From the IMG/VR virus record IMGVR_UViG_3300014720_000099, positions 1-33,882 of that record: a stretch of 33,882 bases of DNA; one strand, written 5' to 3'. The notes beneath the pieces were generated by a model. It did not search any database, was not told the origin of the DNA, and saw only the letters and a list, made by a program, of their open reading frames with translations. Position numbers and translations under genes: made by a program. The DNA comes from a virus. Numbering within the stretch: the stretch's first letter is position 1; each line of letters opens with the position of its first letter. Positions 14,201 through 22,092 of this stretch are shown here, piece by piece.

Positions 14201-16329
14201 TAAGTAGGTTAGAAAGTATAAGACAAAGTTCGCCAACTAATTTAAGAAAACTAGAAGAAATAGCCCCCAAAATTACTGCACTAGAACAAAAACGAGAAAC
14301 AGTTACTTCAATGCGTGACGAAGCAACTAGACTAGTACAGGCAGCTCAAGGTGGAGATAGTAAAGCTTTATCGGCATTAAAAGAATTAGTTAAACGTCCT
14401 GGCGGATCTGGATTCTTGCCGCTAGTAGATATGTTGCAGAAAAAATTAGAGCGAGATATAAAAGCAACCTTAGATAAGCAAAACATAGAGGCTAAGCGAA
14501 TCTTTGATAACATCGGACTAAGTTTTGATCTTAGAATCAGAGATTTAAATAACACTCTTACAACAGCTAATCAACAATTACAAGCAGTTAGTGGATTATT
14601 ATCTCCTGGTGGTAATCAACAACTACAAGTGCTTGTACAAGATATTAAAAATGCAGCAGATGTACTTGAAATAGAGAAAAAGATTGCTCAAGAAACTACG
14701 CTGAAAAATATTGCCGTTAGTGCTAGTGAAAAAACAAGTAGACAGGCTTCAATTGATAGGTTAACTGGTGAACGCGAGGTTCTCAAAACTCAGCAGGATC
14801 AAAAACGTCAAGCCGATCTAGCTCTAGCAGTAGAAACGCGCAGACTCGAAGCTCTTAGACATAGTATAGAGTTGCGAGAGATGGAACTGGAAACGTTTCA
14901 AAAAATATTTGAAGCAGATCCAGCAGTTACCGAAAGTTTCAGACGCCAATTATACGAATTAAAAGAATCAGAAGCAAAAGATCTAGCTAATAGTAATATA
15001 TCTAGATTACGAAATGCAATAGCACAACAACAACAAAATTTAGCTAATTTAGGTGAATTAGGTATAAATACTGATAGAAATAAAGCAATAGCTTTTGAAA
15101 TAGAGTTGCTTAAATCGTTAGAAGAACAACTTGATAGAGTTATTGGCAAAGAATCTACAAGACAATTTACCAAAGATCTTGAAGAAGCTAATAGACGTGC
15201 TACTGCTGATCGTGAACAAGAATTGCGTATTGTTGAACAAATAAATACTGCTAATTTAAATAGATTAGATATTGAAACACAATTATTTGAATTAAATCAA
15301 CAAACACAAAGTACACAACGTGACTTTATGCGTGCAAGTTTAGATCTTAGAACTCAAATGGGAGTACTAACACAGGATCAAATAAATAAAGAAAATATAC
15401 GTCTTAAACAGCTAGAAATAGAATCGCAGCTTCAAGAAAAACTTAATAGTTTAAATCTAAAACAAGCACAAATTCAAGCAGATTTAGCTATTCTTGATCC
15501 GCAAGTTGTAGATTCTGACATGGGTGGAACAACAGCTCCTCCAGGCGTTCAACAGCGTATTAAGTATTTAGAGGATCAATTAAAGGTTATTGATAGAGCT
15601 AAACAATTAGCTAATGAATATTCGGCAGTTCAAAATAAGATATTAAGCGAACAAGAAAAATTTGATGATAGAACTCAAAAATACGGTGATTCGTTTAAAC
15701 GCATGTTTGAAGGAATGGCGGATGCTATAGTAGAATTTGCTAAAACAGGTAAGTTTAATTTTAAAGAAGTAATTAATAGTTTTATAGCTGATATTGCTAG
15801 ATATGAATTAAAACTACAAGCAACACAAGCTTATGAAGCCAGCAGGCCTTTTCTAGTAAGACTTTTAGGAAGTATATTCAATAGTTCACCTAATACTGGT
15901 GGTGCTGCTTACAATGCTTATGTTAATGCAGGCGGTAATGCAATGGGTGCAGCATTTAATCGCGGTGTTGAAGCTTATGCGCGCGGTGGAATGTTTACTA
16001 ATAGTATAGTAAATCAACCTACGCTATTTAAAGCAGCCAAGGGTTTAGGCGTAATGGGCGAAGCAGGACCAGAAGCTATTATGCCCCTAAAGCGCGATAG
16101 TCAAGGTAATTTAGGTGTTCGCAGTAATCAAGGTAATGTAGACGTAGTTATAAATAATTATAGTGGTGAAAAAGCTGAAGCCAGAGAAACTACTGATAGT
16201 CGCGGTAATCGTAGAGTTGAAGTAGTAGTAGGCGATATGGTTGCCGATCAAATGGGTAGAAATAATAGTAGCGTACAACAAGCTATGCTTTCTGGATACG
16301 GAATTAGACCAAGAATGGTTAGGAGATAG
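11224..16329 (+). CDS. Tape measure protein
   Basis: This protein sets tail length and is ejected ahead of DNA. At 1701 residues it is the longest helical protein here. Hydrophobic segments occur at about 93-113, 300-325 and 535-580, followed by very long charged coiled-coil stretches (about 580-1560). The C-terminus is diagnostic of lambda gpH-type tape measures: ARGGMFTNSIV, then GVMGEAGPEAIMPLKRDSQG, then a short basic tail. A rough helix rule of 1.5 angstrom per residue would give a tail of about 250 nm, or less if the C-terminal part is removed or is not helical. The start has GGAG at 11214-11217. Its own promoter and the chaperone terminator upstream make it the first gene of a tail operon. 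Confidence 0.93.
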   Translation: MAGNRIDINLSVQDQSKTLQARTNDAKKLNEQLERSNNLMRGTKTGAGAMRRAGLDPMTGAEVVDYNRARGAAGAGGASARDFADQARGLGGLVRLYATYAANIFAVTAAFSALREAMQTDMMIRSLDQLGAATGTAMGGIAKEFAAASDGAISLREAAESTAKAMSSGMTRDQFKQLGEVAKGAAQALGLNMSDAVSRLTRGITKLEPELLDELGLFTKVGKAAEDYARSVGKTEAQLTDFERRQAFANAVLKEGRDKFGEIAQEGNPYDRLLAQLKNVAQDILTVVNNLVAPIAKLLADNTGLIAGAIALAALKITKTALPALGQWRAGLEAAAKDAAEKATSINRSFQEAFATKQERALGIPGLQKNLDEAKRQLKAAQQELLGATGGMDKRVAGSKWFGAATTEDVANEKSISKLQETSAKYAQSESINKQKIAAAMTKVADAQKLVLERSQALANVDETLQEGLQKRATILSELWQREQIRDQAAAKAARLRILSEVSGDVDRKGFAGGIKELYGKAQADEDLGRLGKFATVFQGVMIASARAVAILGSALNKAFFYLEIIIGAFLGLDSLFSTNGKSVREFNSTVDVLEENTKTVNQTLEKFKGTLSFESIMANITAFSGLTEAISNVAESFRKAEQASSRWDKSIDAIKDFLPGLSSRQEIAAGNLGEAVAAAIRTIPEGAIREELQGRLQNILGNVELSAEGIEKALNKLDKESFRSVSKILGLTLKDTDEVLKKSQTLAKNVEEAGKAAQQSYQNLANSVKDNSPLSIFIQNNLKRVQSLEEAFKDTTAARAALDKLSKEGGIEFFGSFAVQIKTLTNEFDGLNNLSKEYSSNIFEQEQEVQRLKNAMKGLYETDPIRKRLEKEVKSAVDSIDYAKGKLSEVENKIADIQGKLAKAIQGAVLEQINRIFEVYDLRLQKIRVEAEKARTSIGTGTQTKASIDYRAQLDIKAIDTENQLAKINEDLVVKTELNRIALENLTDQLELSRLESIRQSSPTNLRKLEEIAPKITALEQKRETVTSMRDEATRLVQAAQGGDSKALSALKELVKRPGGSGFLPLVDMLQKKLERDIKATLDKQNIEAKRIFDNIGLSFDLRIRDLNNTLTTANQQLQAVSGLLSPGGNQQLQVLVQDIKNAADVLEIEKKIAQETTLKNIAVSASEKTSRQASIDRLTGEREVLKTQQDQKRQADLALAVETRRLEALRHSIELREMELETFQKIFEADPAVTESFRRQLYELKESEAKDLANSNISRLRNAIAQQQQNLANLGELGINTDRNKAIAFEIELLKSLEEQLDRVIGKESTRQFTKDLEEANRRATADREQELRIVEQINTANLNRLDIETQLFELNQQTQSTQRDFMRASLDLRTQMGVLTQDQINKENIRLKQLEIESQLQEKLNSLNLKQAQIQADLAILDPQVVDSDMGGTTAPPGVQQRIKYLEDQLKVIDRAKQLANEYSAVQNKILSEQEKFDDRTQKYGDSFKRMFEGMADAIVEFAKTGKFNFKEVINSFIADIARYELKLQATQAYEASRPFLVRLLGSIFNSSPNTGGAAYNAYVNAGGNAMGAAFNRGVEAYARGGMFTNSIVNQPTLFKAAKGLGVMGEAGPEAIMPLKRDSQGNLGVRSNQGNVDVVINNYSGEKAEARETTDSRGNRRVEVVVGDMVADQMGRNNSSVQQAMLSGYGIRPRMVRR

Positions 16330-16331
16330 TT

Positions 16332-16694
16332 ATGGTTGGATTACCTTGGCCATCATATTTGCCACAAAGCCCACAAAAAGATTTTCAAGAAACAATCGGT
16401 ATAAATATAGTTAGAAGTACAATGGATAGTGGGCCTGCTAAACAGCGGGTCCGCAGTAAGCGCCCTAATCAGTTGTCTCTTAGCTTTATTATGACAACGC
16501 AGCAAACTATAGATCTTGAGTCATTTATAGTTACTACGCTTAAAGGTACTAAACGATTTGATTTTACTCATCCACGTACTGGTAGCTCTGTAGAGTGCAG
16601 ACTTGTTCCAATGGGTGAGGGAGAATTTTATACCTTACAATATTTAGCACCAGAATACTATCAAGTTAGTTTAAAGTTTGAAATATTACCATGA
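16332..16694 (+). CDS. Minor tail protein, gpM-like
   Basis: This 120-residue protein follows the tape measure, where lambda has M, and should form part of the distal tail ring. The fold pattern fits gpM-like proteins: a short N-terminal arm, RVRSKRPNQLSLSFIMT (strand with alternating basic residues), the helix TIDLESFIVTTLKGTKRFDF, then HPRTGSSVECRLVP, and a closing strand YYQVSLKFEILP. It begins 2 nt after the tape measure stop, with AGGAG at the end of that gene as its ribosome binding site. It ends in an ATGA overlap with the next gene. Confidence 0.72.
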   Translation: MVGLPWPSYLPQSPQKDFQETIGINIVRSTMDSGPAKQRVRSKRPNQLSLSFIMTTQQTIDLESFIVTTLKGTKRFDFTHPRTGSSVECRLVPMGEGEFYTLQYLAPEYYQVSLKFEILP

Positions 16695-17497
16695 GTAGAT
16701 TAAATAGATTATCGGCAGCAGCTATTAAGGCAATGTTTTCGTCTGAAACAGACGAGCAATTAATAATGCTTATAGAAATTGAAGATCCTGTTCAACAACT
16801 TGTTAGTGAATTTTTTGCAGCAACAGAAGAAATCCAATTAATATCAGCAGCAAACTATAATATAGACGATAATATTATTTTCTCTAACTTAACACAGATA
16901 AGTTCTACTACAGGCTTAGAGAATAATAAAACTTATTATATTGTAAATATAAATTATTCTAACAATAGGATCAAGGTTAGTCAAACTCCACGCGGAACGC
17001 CAGTAAATATAACATTTACTGGCGTTGCTTATGTAGGAGAACAAGTATATAATTATCCAGTTACAGTTAAAAGAGTATTTAGACTTGCAGATTCTTGGAC
17101 TGAGCGTTTAAACTATACCACTGACGAGGAAGTTATATACGGGGTAAAAAGCACTGTAGCCGGGAATAACAGAGAATATATATTTTTACCAATAGAGGTT
17201 CAATTACCTCAAGAAGCTGAAACTGGTGAAGCTAGTTGTACTTTGGTGTTAAATTACGTTACACCAGAGCTAATCGAATTAATAAGAGTTCAACTTACAA
17301 AACCAGCAAATGTTATTATCCAATTAACATTATCTAGCAATACAAACTATATAGAAGCAGAATTTTCTGGATTTTTTATAAGTAATGCATCTTATAGCGC
17401 ATCACAAATATCATTAGAACTAAGTATGATTCCTTATAGTCGCGAACCTTTTCCAGCGTATAACTTTACACCACTTTATTTTCCAGGATTATTTTAA
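16691..17497 (+). CDS. Tail-tip protein in gpL position, DUF1833-like, with inserted domain
   Basis: This 268-residue protein occupies the lambda L position. Its ends match the DUF1833-like tail pattern: N-terminal LSAAAIKAMFSSETDEQLIMLIEIEDP, then REYIFLPIEVQLPQEAETGEASCTLVLNYV, followed by VTPELIELIRVQLTKPANVIIQL. Lambda gpL carries an iron-sulfur cluster, but no Cys cluster is visible here, so it is not a close L homologue. Between residues about 40 and 115 lies an extra beta-rich unit (NIIFSNLTQISSTTGLENNKTYYIVN, then KVSQTPRGTPVNITFTG). That unit resembles the small beta repeats found in many phage structural proteins, so it looks like an insertion. The gene contains a perfect 13-bp inverted repeat at 16996-17026. 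Confidence 0.7.
   Translation: MSRLNRLSAAAIKAMFSSETDEQLIMLIEIEDPVQQLVSEFFAATEEIQLISAANYNIDDNIIFSNLTQISSTTGLENNKTYYIVNINYSNNRIKVSQTPRGTPVNITFTGVAYVGEQVYNYPVTVKRVFRLADSWTERLNYTTDEEVIYGVKSTVAGNNREYIFLPIEVQLPQEAETGEASCTLVLNYVTPELIELIRVQLTKPANVIIQLTLSSNTNYIEAEFSGFFISNASYSASQISLELSMIPYSREPFPAYNFTPLYFPGLF
16996..17026. repeat. Perfect 13-bp intragenic inverted repeat
   Basis: AACGCCAGTAAAT (16996-17008) is the exact reverse complement of ATTTACTGGCGTT (17014-17026), separated by ATAAC. It lies inside the gpL-like gene in the inserted beta domain and is not followed by a T-run. Confidence 0.9.
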
Positions 17498-17499
17498 TT

Positions 17500-20400
17500 A
17501 TGTATGATAAATATATTGGAATACCATATAAAGAATATGGTAGAGATACGGATGGTATAGACTGCTGGGGATTAGCTCGCTTATTTTATAAACAAGAATT
17601 TAATATAGATCTACCTAGTTACAATACTGAAACGGTTCGTATATTCGACCCTAAACTGTCACAAAGTGTTAACGAATTTATTGGCAATTGGACTAAAACT
17701 GCTGCCCCTAAGCTTGGTGATTTATGCTTATTTAACATACTAGGTGAACCCACACATGTAGGCATTTATTTAGAAAACAGTCAATTTTTACATGCGCCCG
17801 AAGGGTACACTAGTGTAATTGAATCGTTTAAAAAACCTACATGGAATAAGCGACTAGAAGGTATCTATACATATACTCCAGTATCTACCGCCATTCAATT
17901 AACTGGTAGCCCACATCCTTTTAAAACAAGCAAAATAGTTGAATTTACACAGCCTGGTACAACTATTAAACAGTGCGTAGAATTTATTAGTGAAAAGTAC
18001 AAATTAAGCGAGCGCTTATTTAAGCAAATAAATGTGGCTATTGATGGAATACCAGTTAGTAAAAACGATTGGTCTACTACAATATTACGTGCTGGACAAC
18101 TAGTTACTTATAATATTATTCCTCAAGGCGGTGGCGGGCGAAGTATATTTAGAATGTTGTTAACGGTTGCATTAACAGTTTTTGTAGCTGTTGTTTTACC
18201 AACATTATTACCGGGTGTAGGTACACTTAAGTTAGCACTTGCTAGCGCAGCAGTTACAATAGCAGGCACCTTATTAATTGATGCGCTAGTACCTATTAGA
18301 CCACCTCCAGGGCCCGAAAATGTTGAAAGCGGCGCTCAATTAAACTTATTTACAGGAACCAGTAATCGCGGCAATCCGTATGGAGCAATACCAGTAGTAC
18401 TTGGTAGGGTTAGAATGACCCCGTATTTGGGATCACAGGCATATATAGATACTCAAACTAGTACTAGTTATATGCATATGCAACTAGTATGGGGGTTCGG
18501 CCCACTACTTGTAAATGATCTATACATAGGTGCTAATAAAATTGATAATTACTATCAGGAAACAACTGGTAGTGTGGTACCACTTCCTGTTACTGTTTCA
18601 GGTTTTACTGACACTAACGGTCAAGAAACAGAAACCGCAGGAATTCAACTATTTAATACGATGTACCCAAATATTGTGGAACAACAGTTTAGAAATGTTG
18701 AACTTGTTAATCAAGTAATAAATGGTACTACTGTTAACAATGAAGAAGTAATAACTTTTGCAGAAACAGCAGCTACAAAAGTAAATGCTGTTATTGGATT
18801 TCCAGAAGGTTGTAGAAAATTAGATAAAGAAACAGGTGGTAGCTCAAATGTTCCCGTTTACTTTACAGCAACTCTAGAACGAATAGTTAATGGCGTAGCA
18901 GAACCAAAGACATCATTTTCAACCAGTAATACTTTTACAGACGTAATTATATCGCCTAGTCAAGATTATCAGGACTATGATTATTCTAATCATAGTCCTG
19001 ATTATATTAGCTTTACAGCTTACTTTTATCAAAAAATTGCTTTTTGCATTACTCCTAATAATGGAATAGTTACTATTAGTGGTACACCTAGCGATAGACG
19101 AGATAATCCTACCTTAACTCAACAAGGTAAATTAACTAGCACAACTTTAGCTATATTATTATCTAGTGTTACAACTAATTTTTCATATGAGCCTATAATA
19201 CCAGTTGGATATAAAGTATTGTATAAAATAGAAGTATATGCTAATCAACTTCTATCTACAGAAAACGTAATACAGAATACTCATAGTTATAGTGGTTGGG
19301 TATTTACAACAACACAGCTAACTACGGCTCAGTCGTATTACGATTCAAATTATGGCGGATATTTTGAAGAAAATGTTCCAGGAAATCGATGGAATGTAAG
19401 TATTACTGCCGGTACTCTTGGTGCAGCGATTTCTGGCTCAGAAGGATATATTCCTACTGATCCTAACGGGGTATTACCTAGTAAATTTAATATATGGTCA
19501 ACGAGGAATTTAACTAATGTAACTACTAAAACCAATAGCGCCTGGGGAACTACTTTTGGTCCATACATGTCTTTTATGAATTCTTATGCGGTATGGAATT
19601 CTACTAATGCTAGCGTATTTGATCAAACAGTAACCGTTCAAACCCCCTATGCCGGAATATACATGATTGAGGCTAGCTTAGCTGGATATAATGGCTTTGT
19701 AGAGATCGGTAGTGGTACTACTAAACTTAGTTTAAACTATTCTGCGTTTGATACAAATGCACCACTTAGACAACCGTTTAGACTAGGTGCTCCTGGAAGC
19801 ACTAGTATAAGAGTTTATGCTAATAATAGTAATCCACCAAGTTCTGGTACAGCTGAATCAGGCATTGCAGTACGAATAACCTATCTTGTAGATAATAGTG
19901 TAAATTTTGTTCCAGGCAGTAACTACTTTATAGTTGGAGATAATGAATTTTACAACTATAAAGATGGATTTAACTATGTACTTAGTTGGAATAATTTAAC
20001 GCCTGGACAATATAGATTAAGAATTAAAAGAACTAGTACTAGTGATCCTGACATTCCTGGTGGAGGTCGCGGATATCAAGCAAGTTTTAAAACTTCGCTA
20101 ATATCTGCATCAGCTTTTAAAACAGGTACAACAATTGTTCCACCTAAAGGTGTTGGCATATGTAGAACAGCCGTTGTTTTAGAAAGCTCAGGTAAAACAA
20201 ATGGCAGCGTAGATGGAGTAAATGGATTAGTGCAATCACTAACCTGGGATTATGTATTAAATCAGCAAACTAACACTAAAGAGTGGATTAAAGGTTTTAC
20301 TTCAAATAATCCTGCTAGTTTATTTTTACACGTATTAACACATCCTGCAAATGCTTATAAAGTTGACTTTAACTCTATAGACATACCAACTATTAGTGAT

Positions 20401-22083
20401 TGGCATACATATTGTGCTACTGCTGGTACAATTAATGATAATGGAACTACCCGTATAAGTAGACCTCCACTAACTTATAATGGTGTAATTACCAATACAA
20501 CTAGTGTACTTAGTGTTTTGCAAGATATATGTGCAGCAGGTATGGCTAGCCCAGTATTTATAGACGGTAAATGGTCTGTGGTAATTGATAGACCTAGACC
20601 TTATGTAATACAGCACTTTACGCCACATAATAGTTGGGGGTTTGAAGCGGTAAAAAGCTTAGCTAAATTACCAGATGCTTTTAGAATCAATTTTCCAGAC
20701 GAGACTAATGCGTATCAACCAACAGAAGTGCTTGTAGCAAACTTTGATAAAACTACAAATAATGCTAATGTAATTGAAGAAATAAATTTACCAGGTATAA
20801 CTAAAATTGAACAGGTAAGATACTTTGCTAGATGGCATTTTGCACAATTACAATATAGACCAGAAACTTTTACAATTAACACAGATTTTGAATATTTAAT
20901 ATGTACTCGCGGAGATCGTGTAAAAGTTACACATGATGTTCCGCAGTGGGGATTAGCTACAGGACGTATTAAATCAATTAATGCTGGAAAAAATATACTA
21001 ACATTAACTGAAAATGTAACACTATTATCAGGCGTTAACTATCAAATTCGTATACGTACGGATAATATTACTGCTAGTGGTGGTGGTAGTATTGAGAGAT
21101 CTTTCACTGTCAATAGTGATGGACTTTATAATACGATTACATTATCAAGTGCCGTTAATAGTACAGTAAAAGTAGATGATTTATTTATGCTTGGAGAATT
21201 AAATAAAGTTACCCAAGATTTATTAGTTCAAAGTGTAGAACCTACAACAAATACGTCCGCTAAGATTACACTAGTAGCTTATAACGAAAGCTTATATAAT
21301 TTTGATTTTAGACCTTTTGAAGATAACAGTCCTTATCTACCTAGTTATACTCCAACCTTTGCAAAAAGAATTGGTAGTCAATTCGTTCAAACTACAATCG
21401 TAGGTTATCCCACTGTAAGTAATGTATTAAGCGGTGATCAGTTAACTGAAGAAATTGCAAGTGGTAATTATCAAAATGTTGTACTAATATCTTGGACAAA
21501 CTCTGCTGATTTGCCACTAACTGCACAAAAAGTAGAATTTCAAATTGTAAAAGGTGGAGAAAGCTTTACTGATACAGCTCAATCTGGTATTAATTTAGCT
21601 AATAAAGACGCCGGAAGCTATACCGTATATGGTTTAAGTAGTAATACTGTATACAAAGTGCGAGCTAGATATAGAAATGCTGAAGGAACTATATCAGGTC
21701 CGTGGAGCTCAGAGTATTTTCACACTGTACAAGGTAAATATATTAACTACTACAATGCAGCAACGTTAGTACTAGATTTACAAAATACGGCTATAATTGC
21801 AAAACCAACACCAGGTCAAGTAATACCAAGTAATTTTAGCCATTATGAATTTAGATTAGTTAAAGATGTTAACAATAATATAACTACTGATTTTTGGGAT
21901 ATTGGAACTACTTTTAAGTTTACTGGTGTTGAACAAGGATCCTATGATTTAAGGCAACTTAGTTTACCGCGTATAAGTAGTGCAGGTATTACCTATAGAG
22001 TAGCCTGTAGAGCAGTAGATAAAACAAATAACTATAGTTCTAGCAGTGTAATTGCATCTATAGTGGTTCAAACAATTAAGTAA
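17500..22083 (+). CDS. Tail-tip fusion: NlpC/P60 peptidase, gpI-like and gpJ-like host specificity protein
   Basis: Three lambda genes (K, I, J) appear as one 1527-residue frame. Residues 1-130 are an NlpC/P60 cysteine peptidase with catalytic C22 in GIDCWGL, H86 in PTHVGIYL and H98 in FLHAPEG, expected to cut peptidoglycan during entry. Residues about 140-210 resemble the ubiquitin-like part of gpI, followed by a hydrophobic hairpin at about 213-265. From about 275 (TGTSNRGNPYGAIPVVLGRVRM) the protein is a gpJ-like central tip, ending with fibronectin III-like modules (about 1320-1410 and 1420-1520). The C-terminus probably contacts the receptor or carries the next fibre. It follows the L-like gene by 2 nt. 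A perfect 16-bp inverted repeat lies at 18968-19002. Confidence 0.9.
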   Translation: MYDKYIGIPYKEYGRDTDGIDCWGLARLFYKQEFNIDLPSYNTETVRIFDPKLSQSVNEFIGNWTKTAAPKLGDLCLFNILGEPTHVGIYLENSQFLHAPEGYTSVIESFKKPTWNKRLEGIYTYTPVSTAIQLTGSPHPFKTSKIVEFTQPGTTIKQCVEFISEKYKLSERLFKQINVAIDGIPVSKNDWSTTILRAGQLVTYNIIPQGGGGRSIFRMLLTVALTVFVAVVLPTLLPGVGTLKLALASAAVTIAGTLLIDALVPIRPPPGPENVESGAQLNLFTGTSNRGNPYGAIPVVLGRVRMTPYLGSQAYIDTQTSTSYMHMQLVWGFGPLLVNDLYIGANKIDNYYQETTGSVVPLPVTVSGFTDTNGQETETAGIQLFNTMYPNIVEQQFRNVELVNQVINGTTVNNEEVITFAETAATKVNAVIGFPEGCRKLDKETGGSSNVPVYFTATLERIVNGVAEPKTSFSTSNTFTDVIISPSQDYQDYDYSNHSPDYISFTAYFYQKIAFCITPNNGIVTISGTPSDRRDNPTLTQQGKLTSTTLAILLSSVTTNFSYEPIIPVGYKVLYKIEVYANQLLSTENVIQNTHSYSGWVFTTTQLTTAQSYYDSNYGGYFEENVPGNRWNVSITAGTLGAAISGSEGYIPTDPNGVLPSKFNIWSTRNLTNVTTKTNSAWGTTFGPYMSFMNSYAVWNSTNASVFDQTVTVQTPYAGIYMIEASLAGYNGFVEIGSGTTKLSLNYSAFDTNAPLRQPFRLGAPGSTSIRVYANNSNPPSSGTAESGIAVRITYLVDNSVNFVPGSNYFIVGDNEFYNYKDGFNYVLSWNNLTPGQYRLRIKRTSTSDPDIPGGGRGYQASFKTSLISASAFKTGTTIVPPKGVGICRTAVVLESSGKTNGSVDGVNGLVQSLTWDYVLNQQTNTKEWIKGFTSNNPASLFLHVLTHPANAYKVDFNSIDIPTISDWHTYCATAGTINDNGTTRISRPPLTYNGVITNTTSVLSVLQDICAAGMASPVFIDGKWSVVIDRPRPYVIQHFTPHNSWGFEAVKSLAKLPDAFRINFPDETNAYQPTEVLVANFDKTTNNANVIEEINLPGITKIEQVRYFARWHFAQLQYRPETFTINTDFEYLICTRGDRVKVTHDVPQWGLATGRIKSINAGKNILTLTENVTLLSGVNYQIRIRTDNITASGGGSIERSFTVNSDGLYNTITLSSAVNSTVKVDDLFMLGELNKVTQDLLVQSVEPTTNTSAKITLVAYNESLYNFDFRPFEDNSPYLPSYTPTFAKRIGSQFVQTTIVGYPTVSNVLSGDQLTEEIASGNYQNVVLISWTNSADLPLTAQKVEFQIVKGGESFTDTAQSGINLANKDAGSYTVYGLSSNTVYKVRARYRNAEGTISGPWSSEYFHTVQGKYINYYNAATLVLDLQNTAIIAKPTPGQVIPSNFSHYEFRLVKDVNNNITTDFWDIGTTFKFTGVEQGSYDLRQLSLPRISSAGITYRVACRAVDKTNNYSSSSVIASIVVQTIK
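18968..19002. repeat. Perfect 16-bp intragenic inverted repeat
   Basis: ATCAGGACTATGATTA (18968-18983) is the exact reverse complement of TAATCATAGTCCTGAT (18987-19002), with a TTC loop. It encodes the Asp/Tyr-rich stretch DYQDYDYSNHSPDY in the gpJ-like part. No T-run follows. Confidence 0.93.
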
Positions 22084-22092
22084 GGGTTGTCC

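Noticed and set aside
22087-22092. TTG start for the long fibre
   Set aside because: It directly abuts the AAGGG ribosome binding site, which serves ATG 22093.
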